64,000 bases of DNA from CAVYTF01 sp963771435 (lineage in GTDB: Bacteria > Bacteroidota > Bacteroidia > Chitinophagales > Chitinophagaceae), in NCBI GenBank assembly GCA_963771435.1, contig CAVYTF010000026.1, positions 1 through 64,000 on the forward strand, written 5' to 3'. A program made the translations under genes and the position numbers. Positions 53,249-61,868 of the stretch are shown here, piece by piece. The first letter of the stretch is position 1. Each line of letters begins with the position of its first letter. Below the pieces are notes generated by a model. That model was not told the origin of the DNA and searched no databases. It was given only the letters and a program-made list of their open reading frames with translations.

Positions 53249-54592
53249 ATGGTTTTTCAGTTCATAAAATACACGCAACCCGGTTGGCAGTTCAATATTT
53301 TACCCACAGTTGAAAGCTTTCCTTCCTGCTATATAAAAGAGGCAAGCACAAAAGAAGAAATGCTTGATAAACGCTATCAAACCAAAAGCGCACAATTAGC
53401 TGATCTTGGTTTTTCCCTCGTCAACAAAGGCGTTTTGCTCCGGTCAACTCAAAGCGATATCGAAGAATTTAAAAAATTGCCTCCTCCAACCTTGCAGGAC
53501 GAATATATTTTTATAAAAAAATACTGGGGCACATCCTGGGCTTCCTTTGCATTAATGAGAAGGCTCTTTTCCTTTAAAAACCCTTTTAAAGAAATAAACT
53601 GTTTTCTAAAAACAAAGAACATTCAAAAGGCCGCTCTTTATGGATCTTCCAATTTATATCACGATTATGAAGACTTCCAGTCTTCACTGGTTGCCTCACA
53701 GCCTCTTGTTGCCGTCATCATTCCCACCCTTAACCGTTATGAATATTTAAAAGATGTTTTGGCAGATCTGGAAAAACAGGACTATAAAAATTTTGAAACC
53801 ATCATTGTTGACCAGTCAGATGATTTCAATGCTGATTTCTATGAACAATTCCAATTTGCAAATTGTAAAGTCATACGCCAAAAGGAAAAAAAGTTATGGA
53901 CAGCAAGAAACAATGCTGTTAAACAAACCAAAGCTCAATATTTGCTCTTTTTTGATGATGATTCCCGTGTAGAAAAAAATTGGATAACTGAACATTTAAA
54001 ATGTATTGATTATTTTGGAGCATCAATATCTGCAGGTGTTTCATTCGCAGTAATTGGGCAAAAAATTTCCGATAGTTATTCATATTTCCGTTGGGCCACT
54101 CAATTTGATTCAGGCAATGCACTGGTAAAAAGAAATGTTTTTGAACAGATCGGTTTGTTTGATGAGCAGTATAACGACATGAGAATGGGCGATGCTGAAT
54201 TTGGTTTCAGAGCTTACAAAAATGGATTAAAAAGTATATCAAACCACAAGGCTTCGCGTATCCATTTAAAAGTTGGCAGCGGCGGCCTTCGTGAGTTAGG
54301 AAGCTGGGATGGTTTTCGTCCAAAGAAGTGGTTTGCGCCTAAGCCAATACCAAGCGTTATTTATTTGTTTGAGAAATATCTGTCAAAAAGCTTTAGCAGA
54401 AATGCCATTCTTTTAGGAATACTTTTATCAAATATTTCTTATAAAAATAAAAGAAGTGGCGGAATGCTTGAGTTAAGTATATTTATTTCCGTTATTAAAT
54501 CCCCACTTTTAATTATTCAGTATTTAAAGGCAAAAAAAATCGCAAGCCGGATGAAGGCTGCTGATCAGGGGCCAGTTTTTCTTCAACAATGA
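53249..54592 (+). CDS. glycosyltransferase family 2 with N-terminal extension
   Basis: A 447-residue protein. The GT-A domain occupies ~150-400: VAVIIPTLNRYEYLKDVLADLEKQDYKNFETIIVDQSDD, WTARNNAVKQTKAQYLLFFDDDSRVEKNWITEHL (DDD metal motif), GNALVKRNVFEQIGLFDEQYNDMRMGDAEFGFRAYKNGL. The first ~145 residues (KYTQPGWQFNILPTVESFPSCYIKEASTKEEML...) are not recognised and may bind the acceptor. It overlaps the next gene by 4 bases (ATGA), a coupled pair. Confidence 0.85.
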   Translation: MVFQFIKYTQPGWQFNILPTVESFPSCYIKEASTKEEMLDKRYQTKSAQLADLGFSLVNKGVLLRSTQSDIEEFKKLPPPTLQDEYIFIKKYWGTSWASFALMRRLFSFKNPFKEINCFLKTKNIQKAALYGSSNLYHDYEDFQSSLVASQPLVAVIIPTLNRYEYLKDVLADLEKQDYKNFETIIVDQSDDFNADFYEQFQFANCKVIRQKEKKLWTARNNAVKQTKAQYLLFFDDDSRVEKNWITEHLKCIDYFGASISAGVSFAVIGQKISDSYSYFRWATQFDSGNALVKRNVFEQIGLFDEQYNDMRMGDAEFGFRAYKNGLKSISNHKASRIHLKVGSGGLRELGSWDGFRPKKWFAPKPIPSVIYLFEKYLSKSFSRNAILLGILLSNISYKNKRSGGMLELSIFISVIKSPLLIIQYLKAKKIASRMKAADQGPVFLQQ

Positions 54593-55749
54593 AATACAAA
54601 AGGCTTGCTATCCTTTCAGATTGTGTTCACATTATTAATGCTAATGGGCAGGTAATGACAGAAAATCATATTTATAGAAAACAGATCGAGATGCTGGCAT
54701 CACTTTTTGAGCAAACTATCATTTTTTGCCCCTTTACACCACAATCTGTAGATAAAGTTGCCAGCGTTTATACAAACAGATCTATCCAGTTCTACCCTTT
54801 AAAAAACGTTGGAGGCACTACCCTGAAAGCTAAGCTCAATTTGATCAGGGTAATTCCTTCTTGGTTTAAGGCATTTAAAAAGGCAAATGATTTTGCGGAT
54901 ATCATTTATCAAAGATTTCCAAATAACCTTAATATTCCCGGTTTTTTTTATTTTAGAAAAACCAAAAGATTTGCTACCTATACGGGAACCTGGAAGAATT
55001 TTAAAGGTGAGTCGCTGACTTATCGTCTTCAAAAATGGTTATTAAAAAAATATTTTAAGGGCTTTGTAGGCATTTACAATAATGAAGAAAATGGAGCAAG
55101 TAATTTTTTTAACACATTCAGCCCTTCCTATACAATAAACGAATGGCATGATGAATCAGAAAATGTAAGTCTTAAGATCAGATCTTTTACTGCCAAAAGA
55201 GATTTTTTACCAATATTTGTTACAGTAGGGTCATTAGTGCCTCATAAAAATCAACAGTATATTTTGCATACTTTCAAACTTTTGAATGAACAACATTTTG
55301 ATTTCACATTATATGTAGTAGGAGATGGGTTCTTAAAAAATTCATATACCCGATTTATTTCAGAAAACAACCTAAAAGATAAAATAGTCCTTACAGGAAA
55401 AATGACTGATGTGGATTTAAGAAGGCTTTACAGGAAAGCCCATTTTTTAATTCAAGCCCCTTATTCAGAAGGTTTTGGAAAAGTGCCGATAGAAGGTTTT
55501 TTTCATGGTGTGATACCTTTTTTAAGCAATACGGCAATGGCGGGCGAAATGACAGGAAATGACAAGGAAAGGGGTTTCGTTTTTAGAATAAATAAGCCAT
55601 ATATATTGGCTAAATTCATTTTGAAAACGATAAGTAAAAAAAGAGACTTTCCCTATATGATCAAAAACGCAAGGGAATATGCAAGGTTACAAACATTAGA
55701 AAACTGGGCAGAAATTTACAAACAAAAAATACAAAATTATTTTGAATAA
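54589..55749 (+). CDS. glycosyltransferase family 4
   Basis: A 386-residue GT-B transferase. The N-terminal half is atypical (KRLAILSDCVHIINANGQVMTENHIYRKQIEML), while the donor half is clear: FVTVGSLVPHKNQQYILHTFKLL, FTLYVVGDGFLKNSYTRFI, LVLTGKMTDVDLRRLYRKAHFLIQAPYSEGFGKVPIEGFFHGVIPFLSNTAMAGEM. The usual EX7E region reads EGFGKVPIEGF. It overlaps the following membrane gene by 8 bases. Confidence 0.8.
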   Translation: MKYKRLAILSDCVHIINANGQVMTENHIYRKQIEMLASLFEQTIIFCPFTPQSVDKVASVYTNRSIQFYPLKNVGGTTLKAKLNLIRVIPSWFKAFKKANDFADIIYQRFPNNLNIPGFFYFRKTKRFATYTGTWKNFKGESLTYRLQKWLLKKYFKGFVGIYNNEENGASNFFNTFSPSYTINEWHDESENVSLKIRSFTAKRDFLPIFVTVGSLVPHKNQQYILHTFKLLNEQHFDFTLYVVGDGFLKNSYTRFISENNLKDKIVLTGKMTDVDLRRLYRKAHFLIQAPYSEGFGKVPIEGFFHGVIPFLSNTAMAGEMTGNDKERGFVFRINKPYILAKFILKTISKKRDFPYMIKNAREYARLQTLENWAEIYKQKIQNYFE

Positions 55750-57081
55750 ACCTGTTTCATCTTATAGTCTCACTTCTCCCTTACTTTATTTTGTTGCCTT
55801 TTCTGTAGGCCTTCTTTTTGGGTCATTTAAATTTCTTAATATTCTTGAAGGGATCGGTTTTCTTTATATAAGTGCTATAATATTATTTTTTGCTTTTCAA
55901 AATAATATAGAAAAAGTTTTTACCTACCTCCCCTATATTATTTATTCTGAAATAATAGTAAAGGGAAATGCCAAATTTCTTCCATATATTTTTTCGGCTT
56001 ATTTACTAATAGTTGTTTTTCTTATACTAATTACACGAAGGAGTGGAAAAGTTCAAATTCATTCAAAAGGATTTGTTCTATTATTATTTTTTGTGATCAT
56101 CGAAATTGCAGATTCCGTTAGGGCAAAAAATGCAGACTCAGCAAGATTTTTAGTAATATATTCACTTTCACTATTCATGGTTGTAAGTTGGGCATCATTT
56201 ACGCAGCTTACTCCGAAAGTAATTAATGTTTTTTTTAAGAATTTAAAAATAGCCAGTATTTTTTTGTGTGGAGTAATACTTGTGGCTCATTTCAAAGGAA
56301 ATATTAATTATTCGTTAGAATCAAGTTTTGCTTCAACGAATGGTTTGGAACCTGTTCAAATAAGTGCATACTTAGGTTTTTCTTCTGCTGTTTTTTTTCT
56401 ATCGGTTATGAGTGATATGGAAAGAAGCAATATTTTTTTGAATACAATTTTGCTTTCTGTCAATACTGTAGTTATGCTTCTCAGCTTTTCAAGAGGGGGA
56501 TTATATTTTTTGGCCATTTTTATATTACTTTATTTTATATTTAACTTGGGGAAGGCAAAAAATTATTTTTTATTATTTTTACTTATCCCTGTAGCTATTG
56601 GAATATATTATTATGTAACAATAAGTACCGGCGGGGTCATTGAGGAGAGATATGCACAAAATGGAACTGCCGGTAGGGACGAATTGATTAAGGCTGGTAT
56701 TGCACTTTTTAAGTCAAATCCTATTGCGGGCGTAGGTACAGGTAATTTTGGATATGCTATAGAAAAGGAAGGTTTATTCAGAGGTGAATCCGGTGCTCAT
56801 AATGAATTTATAAGAGCAGCTGCTGAGCATGGTATTTTAGGTATTATAATTTATTGGGGATTTTTGTTCTGCTTTTTTTTGAAATAATGGGGCGAAAAAA
56901 AATACAGCGGGAATATGCATTATATTTCTTTGTTTTTTTTGTTCTAATTACTATTCATAACGGAATGAAGATTTCATTACAGCCTATGCTTATGGCCCTT
57001 GCGGTTGGCACGCCATCAGTAATGCGAATTAAAAAGAGACCAAATGTTCCTCTTGAAAAAAAGTTTGCGATTGGATCTTAA
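55742..57081 (+). pseudogene. O-antigen ligase/polymerase-like membrane protein, frameshift in a T8 run
   Basis: A polytopic protein of about 446 residues when two frames are joined. It has around ten hydrophobic helices and the family loop EERYAQNGTAGRDELIKAGIALFKSNPIAGVGTGNFGYAIEKEGLFRGESGAHNEFIRAAAEHGILGIIIYWGFLF (Wzy/WaaL pattern GxGxGNF...HNEF). In the assembled sequence it stops at FCFFLK. Nine instead of eight T at 56873-56880 would continue as FCFFFEIMGRKKIQREYALYFFVFFVLITIHNGMK to 57081. It would polymerise repeat units or ligate polymer to lipid A-core. TTG 55742 is the apparent start. Phase variation through the T run is conceivable, as is an assembly error. Confidence 0.75.
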
Positions 57082-57697
57082 AAAAATAGGCGATTGTCAT
57101 AAATCATGTTTTAAAGATTCATTTTCTGTTAAACTTGGAGATGGTTATATTAATAAATCATTTGAATGGTTTTTGACGGCGGATAATAGGTTTCTTCATC
57201 ATGTTGAAGATGATAATGGCAATTTAACTGGATATTGTGGGGGCTTTATCTCAAGACAATTAGGCGATGGCTCCACAAGCGGCATGATGCAATATGCTAT
57301 GGGGCAAGCTGCTATGGGCATAATGAAAAAGCCATGGTTATTGTTTAATAAAGAACTTAGACCTTTCTATCCCCTTGTAATAAAAAATATCATCAAAAAA
57401 TTATTTTTTTCAAAATCTCAAACTAATACTTCTGAAGCCGTAATAAATTTAAAAAAAAAAATTGGCCTTGTTGTTATTGGAGTACATCCTGATCATAGAG
57501 GGAAGGGCATTTTTGAAATGCTTATGAAAAACTTTGAAGCAGAAGCAATTGCAAGAAAAATAAATAAGTTATCCCTTAGTGTAAAAAGTAACAACGCTCG
57601 CGCTATTGCAGCTTATAAAAATGCAGGCTGGCAGGTTTTATCCAATGAAAATAACGGGTTAATAATGACAAAAGTCTTACCAGTAAATGAAGAATAA
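57044..57697 (+). CDS. GNAT-family N-acetyltransferase
   Basis: A 217-residue protein. The acetyl-CoA-binding motif is IGLVVIGVHPDHRGKGIFEMLMKNFEAEA (~143-171), and SNNARAIAAYKNAGWQVLS (~185-203) is the matching beta-bulge region. The N-terminal half (FSVKLGDGYINKSFEWFLT) is less conserved but common in polysaccharide-locus GNATs that acetylate amino sugars. It overlaps the preceding membrane gene by 38 bases and the following glycosyltransferase by 11, showing tight coupling. Confidence 0.8.
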   Translation: MFLLKKSLRLDLKKIGDCHKSCFKDSFSVKLGDGYINKSFEWFLTADNRFLHHVEDDNGNLTGYCGGFISRQLGDGSTSGMMQYAMGQAAMGIMKKPWLLFNKELRPFYPLVIKNIIKKLFFSKSQTNTSEAVINLKKKIGLVVIGVHPDHRGKGIFEMLMKNFEAEAIARKINKLSLSVKSNNARAIAAYKNAGWQVLSNENNGLIMTKVLPVNEE

Positions 57698-58723
57698 TGA
57701 AAAAATTTTGTCATTAGGATTATTTATAAACCATGAACATCCTTCTAAAAATATACGTACTGTAGAAGACAGGCTTGCAGAGATCTTCCATAAAAGCCAT
57801 ATTAATATTATCACTTCTTCTGCAAAGTCAAAAAGAACAATAAGATTGATCGACAATATCAATGCGATCTTTAAAAACAAAAACCATTTTGATATAGCAT
57901 TGATTCCCCTTTTTGGTACATGGCCAAGTTTTATATGGCAGGAGATCTTAACACGATTACTAAAATTGTTCAAAAAAAAATCATTCTTACAGTTCACGGC
58001 GGATCTATTCCTGCAAGGATGGATAAAAAACCTGCAAGGTTCTTAAAAGCATTAAAAAGATCAGATGTTATTACCTGCCCCTCGGAGTTTCTTCACCAGT
58101 ATTTGATAGGGTTTAATATTCCCTCACTTCTTATTCGAAATCCGGTAAATATTGCCGAATATAAATTTCAACAAAAAAAATTTTTACGCCCAAGGATCAT
58201 ATGGATGCGTGCTTTTGAAGATGTTTATAATCCTTCAATGGCCATACGCGTTGCTGCATTGCTCGCAAAAAAATATCGATCTTTTAAAATGGTCATGGCT
58301 GGCAAGGGCATCATGGAAAATGGCATAAAACAAATGGCATTAGAATATGGATTAACTGATAAAATTATTTTCCCCGGATATATTAGTCTTCAGCAGAAAA
58401 TAGCTTTTTCCAATGAATATGATATTTATATCTGTACCAATTCTGTTGATAATGCGCCCGTAACTTTTATTGAATTCATGGCGCTCGGTTTGCCAATTGT
58501 TTCAACAAATGCGGGGGGCATCCCTTTCATCATTAAAGATGGTGAAACAGGGCTTCTTGCTGATGTTGATGATGATGCAGCTATGGTTGAACAAATTGAA
58601 AGACTGATAGAGGATTCTATCTTATCCCAAAAAATGATCAGGAATGCATGTGAATATGCAAAACAATATGATGACAGGATAGTTGTAGAAAAATGGAAGG
58701 AAATTTTTGACAGGCTAAGTTAG
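57687..58723 (+). pseudogene. glycosyltransferase family 4, frameshift in an A9 run
   Basis: Two frames form one GT-B enzyme of about 345 residues. The first reads NNEKILSLGLFINHEHPSKNIRTVEDRLAEIFH...FDIALIPLFGTWPSFIWQEILTRLLKLFKKK. The second resumes at IILTVHGGSIPARMDKKPARFLKALKRSDVITCPSEFL. Ten (or seven) rather than nine A at about 57971-57979 join them. The donor domain is IIWMRAFEDVYNPSMAIRVAALL, FKMVMAGKGIMENGIKQMA, YDIYICTNSVDNAPVTFIEFMALGLPIVSTNAGGIPFII. The EX7E pattern is present as FIEFMALGL. It is the second homopolymer break within 1.1 kb. Confidence 0.82.
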
Positions 58724-59740
58724 ATGATAAAAAAAGAGAGGGTAAGATTTGCTATTATAGGTTGCGGAAGAATTGCCCGTCGCCACGCCGAAGAAATTTT
58801 AAAAACAGGAGAGCTCGTTGCCGTTTGCGATATTGATAAAACCAAAGCTCTCTCGTTTGCCAAAACGGTTAACTCGCTGGCGTTTTTTGATCATGAAGAT
58901 CTGATAAACAGCGAAAACGGGATTGATGTAATTTCTATTTGCACACCCAACGGCCTTCACGCTGAACATACAATTGCTGCGCTTAATGCAGGCTTTCATG
59001 TTTTGTGTGAAAAGCCTATGGCAATAAACACAAAGGATGCTGCCTGCATGATCGAAAGCGCTCAAAAAAACAGTCGTCATCTTTTTATAGTGAAACAAAA
59101 CAGGTTTAACGAGGCGGTTTTGGAAGTAAAAAAACTATTGGATGAAAATAAGCTTGGGAAAGTGTACAGTTTTCAGCTAAGTTGTTTTTGGAACCGGGGC
59201 GCAGCTTACTATAAAGATAGCTGGCATGGAAAAAAAGCCCTCGACGGAGGTACATTGTTCACCCAGTTCAGCCATTTTGTAGATATCCTCCAATGGTTTT
59301 TGGGAGATGTAAAAAATGTAAAAGCTCTTTTTGCCAATGCAGCGCACCAGGGAATAATTGAATTTGAAGATAGCGGCGCGGTTATGCTGCAAATGAAAAG
59401 CGGAGTGATCGGCACGCTCAATTACACGGTCAACAGCTACCAGGAAAACATGGAAGGCTCGTTCACCATTTTTGGAGAAAAAGGAACAGTGAAAATTGGC
59501 GGCCAGTATTTGAACAAAATACAATACCAACGGATAGAAGGCCTCACTATTAAGGAGGATTTGAAAGAAAGCGCTGCAAATGATTATGGTTTTTATAAAG
59601 GCAGCATGAGCAATCATGATAAAGTGTATGAAAATATTGTTGACGTTTTGCAAAACGGTGCGCCTGTTTCTGTGAACGCTTATGATGGATTGAAAACAGT
59701 TGAGATCATTGAAAAAATTTATGCCTCGGCAGCAGAATAA
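58724..59740 (+). CDS. WlbA/WbpB-like Gfo/Idh/MocA sugar oxidoreductase
   Basis: A 338-residue NAD-dependent dehydrogenase. The Rossmann motif is FAIIGCGRIARRHAEEIL (~9-26), with VAVCDIDKTKA, ISICTPNGLHAEHTIAALNAGFHVLCEKPMAI (EKP) and the catalytic region HGKKALDGGTLFTQFSHFVDILQWFLG (~167-193). This motif set and the pairing with a DegT aminotransferase 276 bases downstream match UDP-GlcNAcA 3-dehydrogenases with 3-aminotransferases (WlbA-WlbC, WbpB-WbpE), which make 2,3-diamino uronic acids. The stop codon is followed at once by array D. Confidence 0.83.
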   Translation: MIKKERVRFAIIGCGRIARRHAEEILKTGELVAVCDIDKTKALSFAKTVNSLAFFDHEDLINSENGIDVISICTPNGLHAEHTIAALNAGFHVLCEKPMAINTKDAACMIESAQKNSRHLFIVKQNRFNEAVLEVKKLLDENKLGKVYSFQLSCFWNRGAAYYKDSWHGKKALDGGTLFTQFSHFVDILQWFLGDVKNVKALFANAAHQGIIEFEDSGAVMLQMKSGVIGTLNYTVNSYQENMEGSFTIFGEKGTVKIGGQYLNKIQYQRIEGLTIKEDLKESAANDYGFYKGSMSNHDKVYENIVDVLQNGAPVSVNAYDGLKTVEIIEKIYASAAE

Positions 59741-59742
59741 AG

Positions 59743-59985
59743 CATGCTTTTTAACGCAAAAACGGTCGTTGAAACCAAAAAAATGGTCATGGAAATGATT
59801 TCCAGTAGCACGGAAATAATTTCCGTGCTACTTTTTAAGGCAAAAAGGGTCATGAAAACTCGAAAAAGGGTCATTGAAACGGTTTTCGGTACCACGGAAA
59901 TGATTTCCGTGTTAGCTTTTAGCGCAAAAGTGGTCACGGAAATGGTTTTTCCTACCCTGCAAATGATTTTTCCTATCGGAAAAAG
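59743..59985. repeat. 21-bp tandem array D (12 degenerate units, 84-bp higher order)
   Basis: Starts at 59743, 59764, 59785, 59806, 59827, 59848, 59869, 59890, 59911, 59932, 59953 and 59974, each 21 apart. Units 84 bp apart match best (59743 with 59827 and 59911: cttttaNgGcaaaa; 59806 with 59890: tagcacgg/taccacgg...atttccgt; 59785, 59869, 59932: ggtca). It begins 3 bases after the oxidoreductase stop. The core ttttcggtaccacggaa is the exact reverse complement of sequence in array A. Confidence 0.85.
59804..59836 (+). terminator. 14-bp-arm palindrome with T run, inside array D
   Basis: agtagcacggaaat (59804-59817), one central A, then the perfect complement (59819-59832) and four more T. As RNA this is a strong intrinsic terminator for the oxidoreductase gene, built from two adjacent array units. 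A second, 9-bp version (cacggaaat-g-atttccgtg) lies one higher-order period later, near 59893-59911. Confidence 0.65.
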
Positions 59986-60016
59986 GTCGTGTATTCCAAT
60001 AAATGCATAATAAAAG

Positions 60017-61171
60017 ATGAAAATTCCCTTTTCTCCGCCTTTTATTGATGATGAGGTAAAGCGGGAAGTAATGGACACCCTGAACAGCGGTTGGATAACT
60101 ACCGGTCCAAAAGTGAAATTGCTGGAAGAAGAAGTGGCATCTTTTTGCGGAGTGGAAGCCGCGTTGGGAGTAAACTCTGCCACTTCTGCCCTTATGCTGG
60201 CGTTGCATTGGTGGGGCATAAAAAAAGGCGATGAGGTAATTATTCCGGCATATACTTATTGTGCAACTGCGCTCGCAGTGATGCATGTGGGCGGAACCCC
60301 CGTGATGGTAGACGTGGATGAAGATTTTAATATTGATGTAAAAAAGATAGCGGAAGCCATTACTGCAAAAACGAAAGCAATAATAACTGTGGATCTTGCG
60401 GGATGGCCCTGTGACTATGACGCAATAAATGGTTTAATAAATGATGAAGAAGTAAAGAAAAAATTTGTAGCTGCCAATGATGAGCAGAAAGCGTTGGGGA
60501 GATTATTGGTTATGGCTGACGCTGCGCATTCGATCGGCGCTATTTACAAAAATAAAAAAAGCGGCACGCTTGCAGATATTACTGTTTTTTCTTTTCATGC
60601 AGTAAAAAACGTAACGACGGCAGAAGGGGGGATGATCTGTTTGAATATGCCGCAACCTTTTAACAATAAAGAAATTTATAGCACGTTTCGTTTGTGGAGC
60701 CTGAACGGGCAAACGAAAGACGCTTTTAGTAAAACGGTTTCAGGTGGGTGGAAATATGATATCGTGTATCCCGGTTTTAAAATAAATTTACCTGACGTAC
60801 TTGCTGCCATTGGCTTAGCGCAGTTTAGAAAATACAAGGGTAATTTGTTGGTTGAGCGAAAAAGAGTTTTTGATATATATGACACTTCTTTTGCCGAACA
60901 CGAATGGGCAATTCTACCGCCATTTCATAAAATAGATTGTTCATCCTCATTTCATATCTATCCTTTAAGAATTAAGGATGCGACTGAAACGCAACGCGAC
61001 GAGATCATTGATAGCATAAGTAAGAAAGGAGTTTCGGTAAATGTACATTTCAGGCCATTGCCCACACTTAGCATTTTTAAAGAAATGGGCTTTAATATTG
61101 AAGATTATCCGCGATCTTATATTCAATATGCCAATGAAGATCTCTTTGCCGATTTATCCGCAATTATCTGA
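60017..61171 (+). CDS. DegT/DnrJ/EryC1/StrS sugar aminotransferase, C-terminus frameshifted
   Basis: A 384-residue frame. The PLP lysine is Lys197 in SFHAVKNVTTAEGGMICLN; ADAAHSIGA (~172) holds the cofactor Asp; PAYTYCATALAVMHVGGTPVMVDVD and GFKINLPDVLAAIGLAQFRKY are typical. NVHFRPLPTLSIFKEMGF lies in the C-terminal domain. After QYANE the frame reads DLFADLSAII-stop. Dropping one G at about 61139 gives QYANEISLPIYPQLSDEDCKIVVSSVIEAVTAL, the normal DegT ending, stopping at 61253 and overlapping the next gene. It likely aminates the product of the WlbA-like enzyme upstream. Confidence 0.87.
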   Translation: MKIPFSPPFIDDEVKREVMDTLNSGWITTGPKVKLLEEEVASFCGVEAALGVNSATSALMLALHWWGIKKGDEVIIPAYTYCATALAVMHVGGTPVMVDVDEDFNIDVKKIAEAITAKTKAIITVDLAGWPCDYDAINGLINDEEVKKKFVAANDEQKALGRLLVMADAAHSIGAIYKNKKSGTLADITVFSFHAVKNVTTAEGGMICLNMPQPFNNKEIYSTFRLWSLNGQTKDAFSKTVSGGWKYDIVYPGFKINLPDVLAAIGLAQFRKYKGNLLVERKRVFDIYDTSFAEHEWAILPPFHKIDCSSSFHIYPLRIKDATETQRDEIIDSISKKGVSVNVHFRPLPTLSIFKEMGFNIEDYPRSYIQYANEDLFADLSAII

Positions 61172-61227
61172 TGAGGATTGTAAAATAGTTGTCAGTTCAG
61201 TAATAGAAGCTGTGACAGCTTTAAATC

Positions 61228-61848
61228 ATGAAAGAAGTGATTCGTTTTTTTGATATGGTTTTTGCTTTGATTGGATTGCTCTTGCTTTCTCCATTCCTGG
61301 TGATTATTATTATTTTAATAAAGCTTGATTCCAAAGGCCCTGCAATTTTTTTTCAAAAAAGAGTAGGAAAGGACAATAAGGATTTTGTTATGTATAAATT
61401 CAGGACGATGCGAATAAATACAGAACATAAAAGTGCATTAACAATAGGTAAGGATGATCGGATCACAAGGATGGGGAAGTTTTTACGAGAATACAAATTA
61501 GATGAATTACCTCAACTTTGGAATGTATTAAAGGGAGAAATGAGTATTGTAGGGCCAAGGCCGGAAGTTAGAAAGTTTGTGGATCACTATAACGATGAAC
61601 AAAAGAAAATATTAACGGTTACGCCAGGTATAACAGACTATGCTTCAATATTATTCAAGAACGAAAATGAACTTTTAATGACAGTAGAAAATCCTGAAGC
61701 TTTTTACCTAAGTGAAATAATGCCTATTAAAATAGCATTAAATCAGAAATATATTTCAAATTCAAGCTTCAAGGTCTACTTTTTAATTATCTTTAACACT
61801 TGTTTCTCAGTTGTAAAAAGGCGAAGTCCTTTACAAATCTATCCTTAG
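61228..61848 (+). CDS. initiating phosphoglycosyl transferase (WcaJ/PglC-like bacterial sugar transferase)
   Basis: A 206-residue monotopic membrane enzyme that transfers a sugar phosphate to undecaprenyl phosphate and so begins repeat-unit assembly. One N-terminal hydrophobic segment (FFDMVFALIGLLLLSPFLVIIIILIKLDSKGPAIFFQKRVGKDNKDFVMYKFRTM) precedes the catalytic core: KYKLDELPQLWNVLKGEMSIVGPRPE with the LDELPQ and GPRPE signatures. It lacks the four extra helices of full-length WcaJ, so it is a PglC-type small transferase. Start ATG 61228. Confidence 0.9.
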   Translation: MKEVIRFFDMVFALIGLLLLSPFLVIIIILIKLDSKGPAIFFQKRVGKDNKDFVMYKFRTMRINTEHKSALTIGKDDRITRMGKFLREYKLDELPQLWNVLKGEMSIVGPRPEVRKFVDHYNDEQKKILTVTPGITDYASILFKNENELLMTVENPEAFYLSEIMPIKIALNQKYISNSSFKVYFLIIFNTCFSVVKRRSPLQIYP

Positions 61849-61868
61849 TGCCTCAATAAAATAAAGCT

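Noticed and set aside
59744..60010. 88-codon + frame after the WlbA-like gene
   Set aside because: Its heptad pattern follows array D, and a terminator hairpin lies within it.
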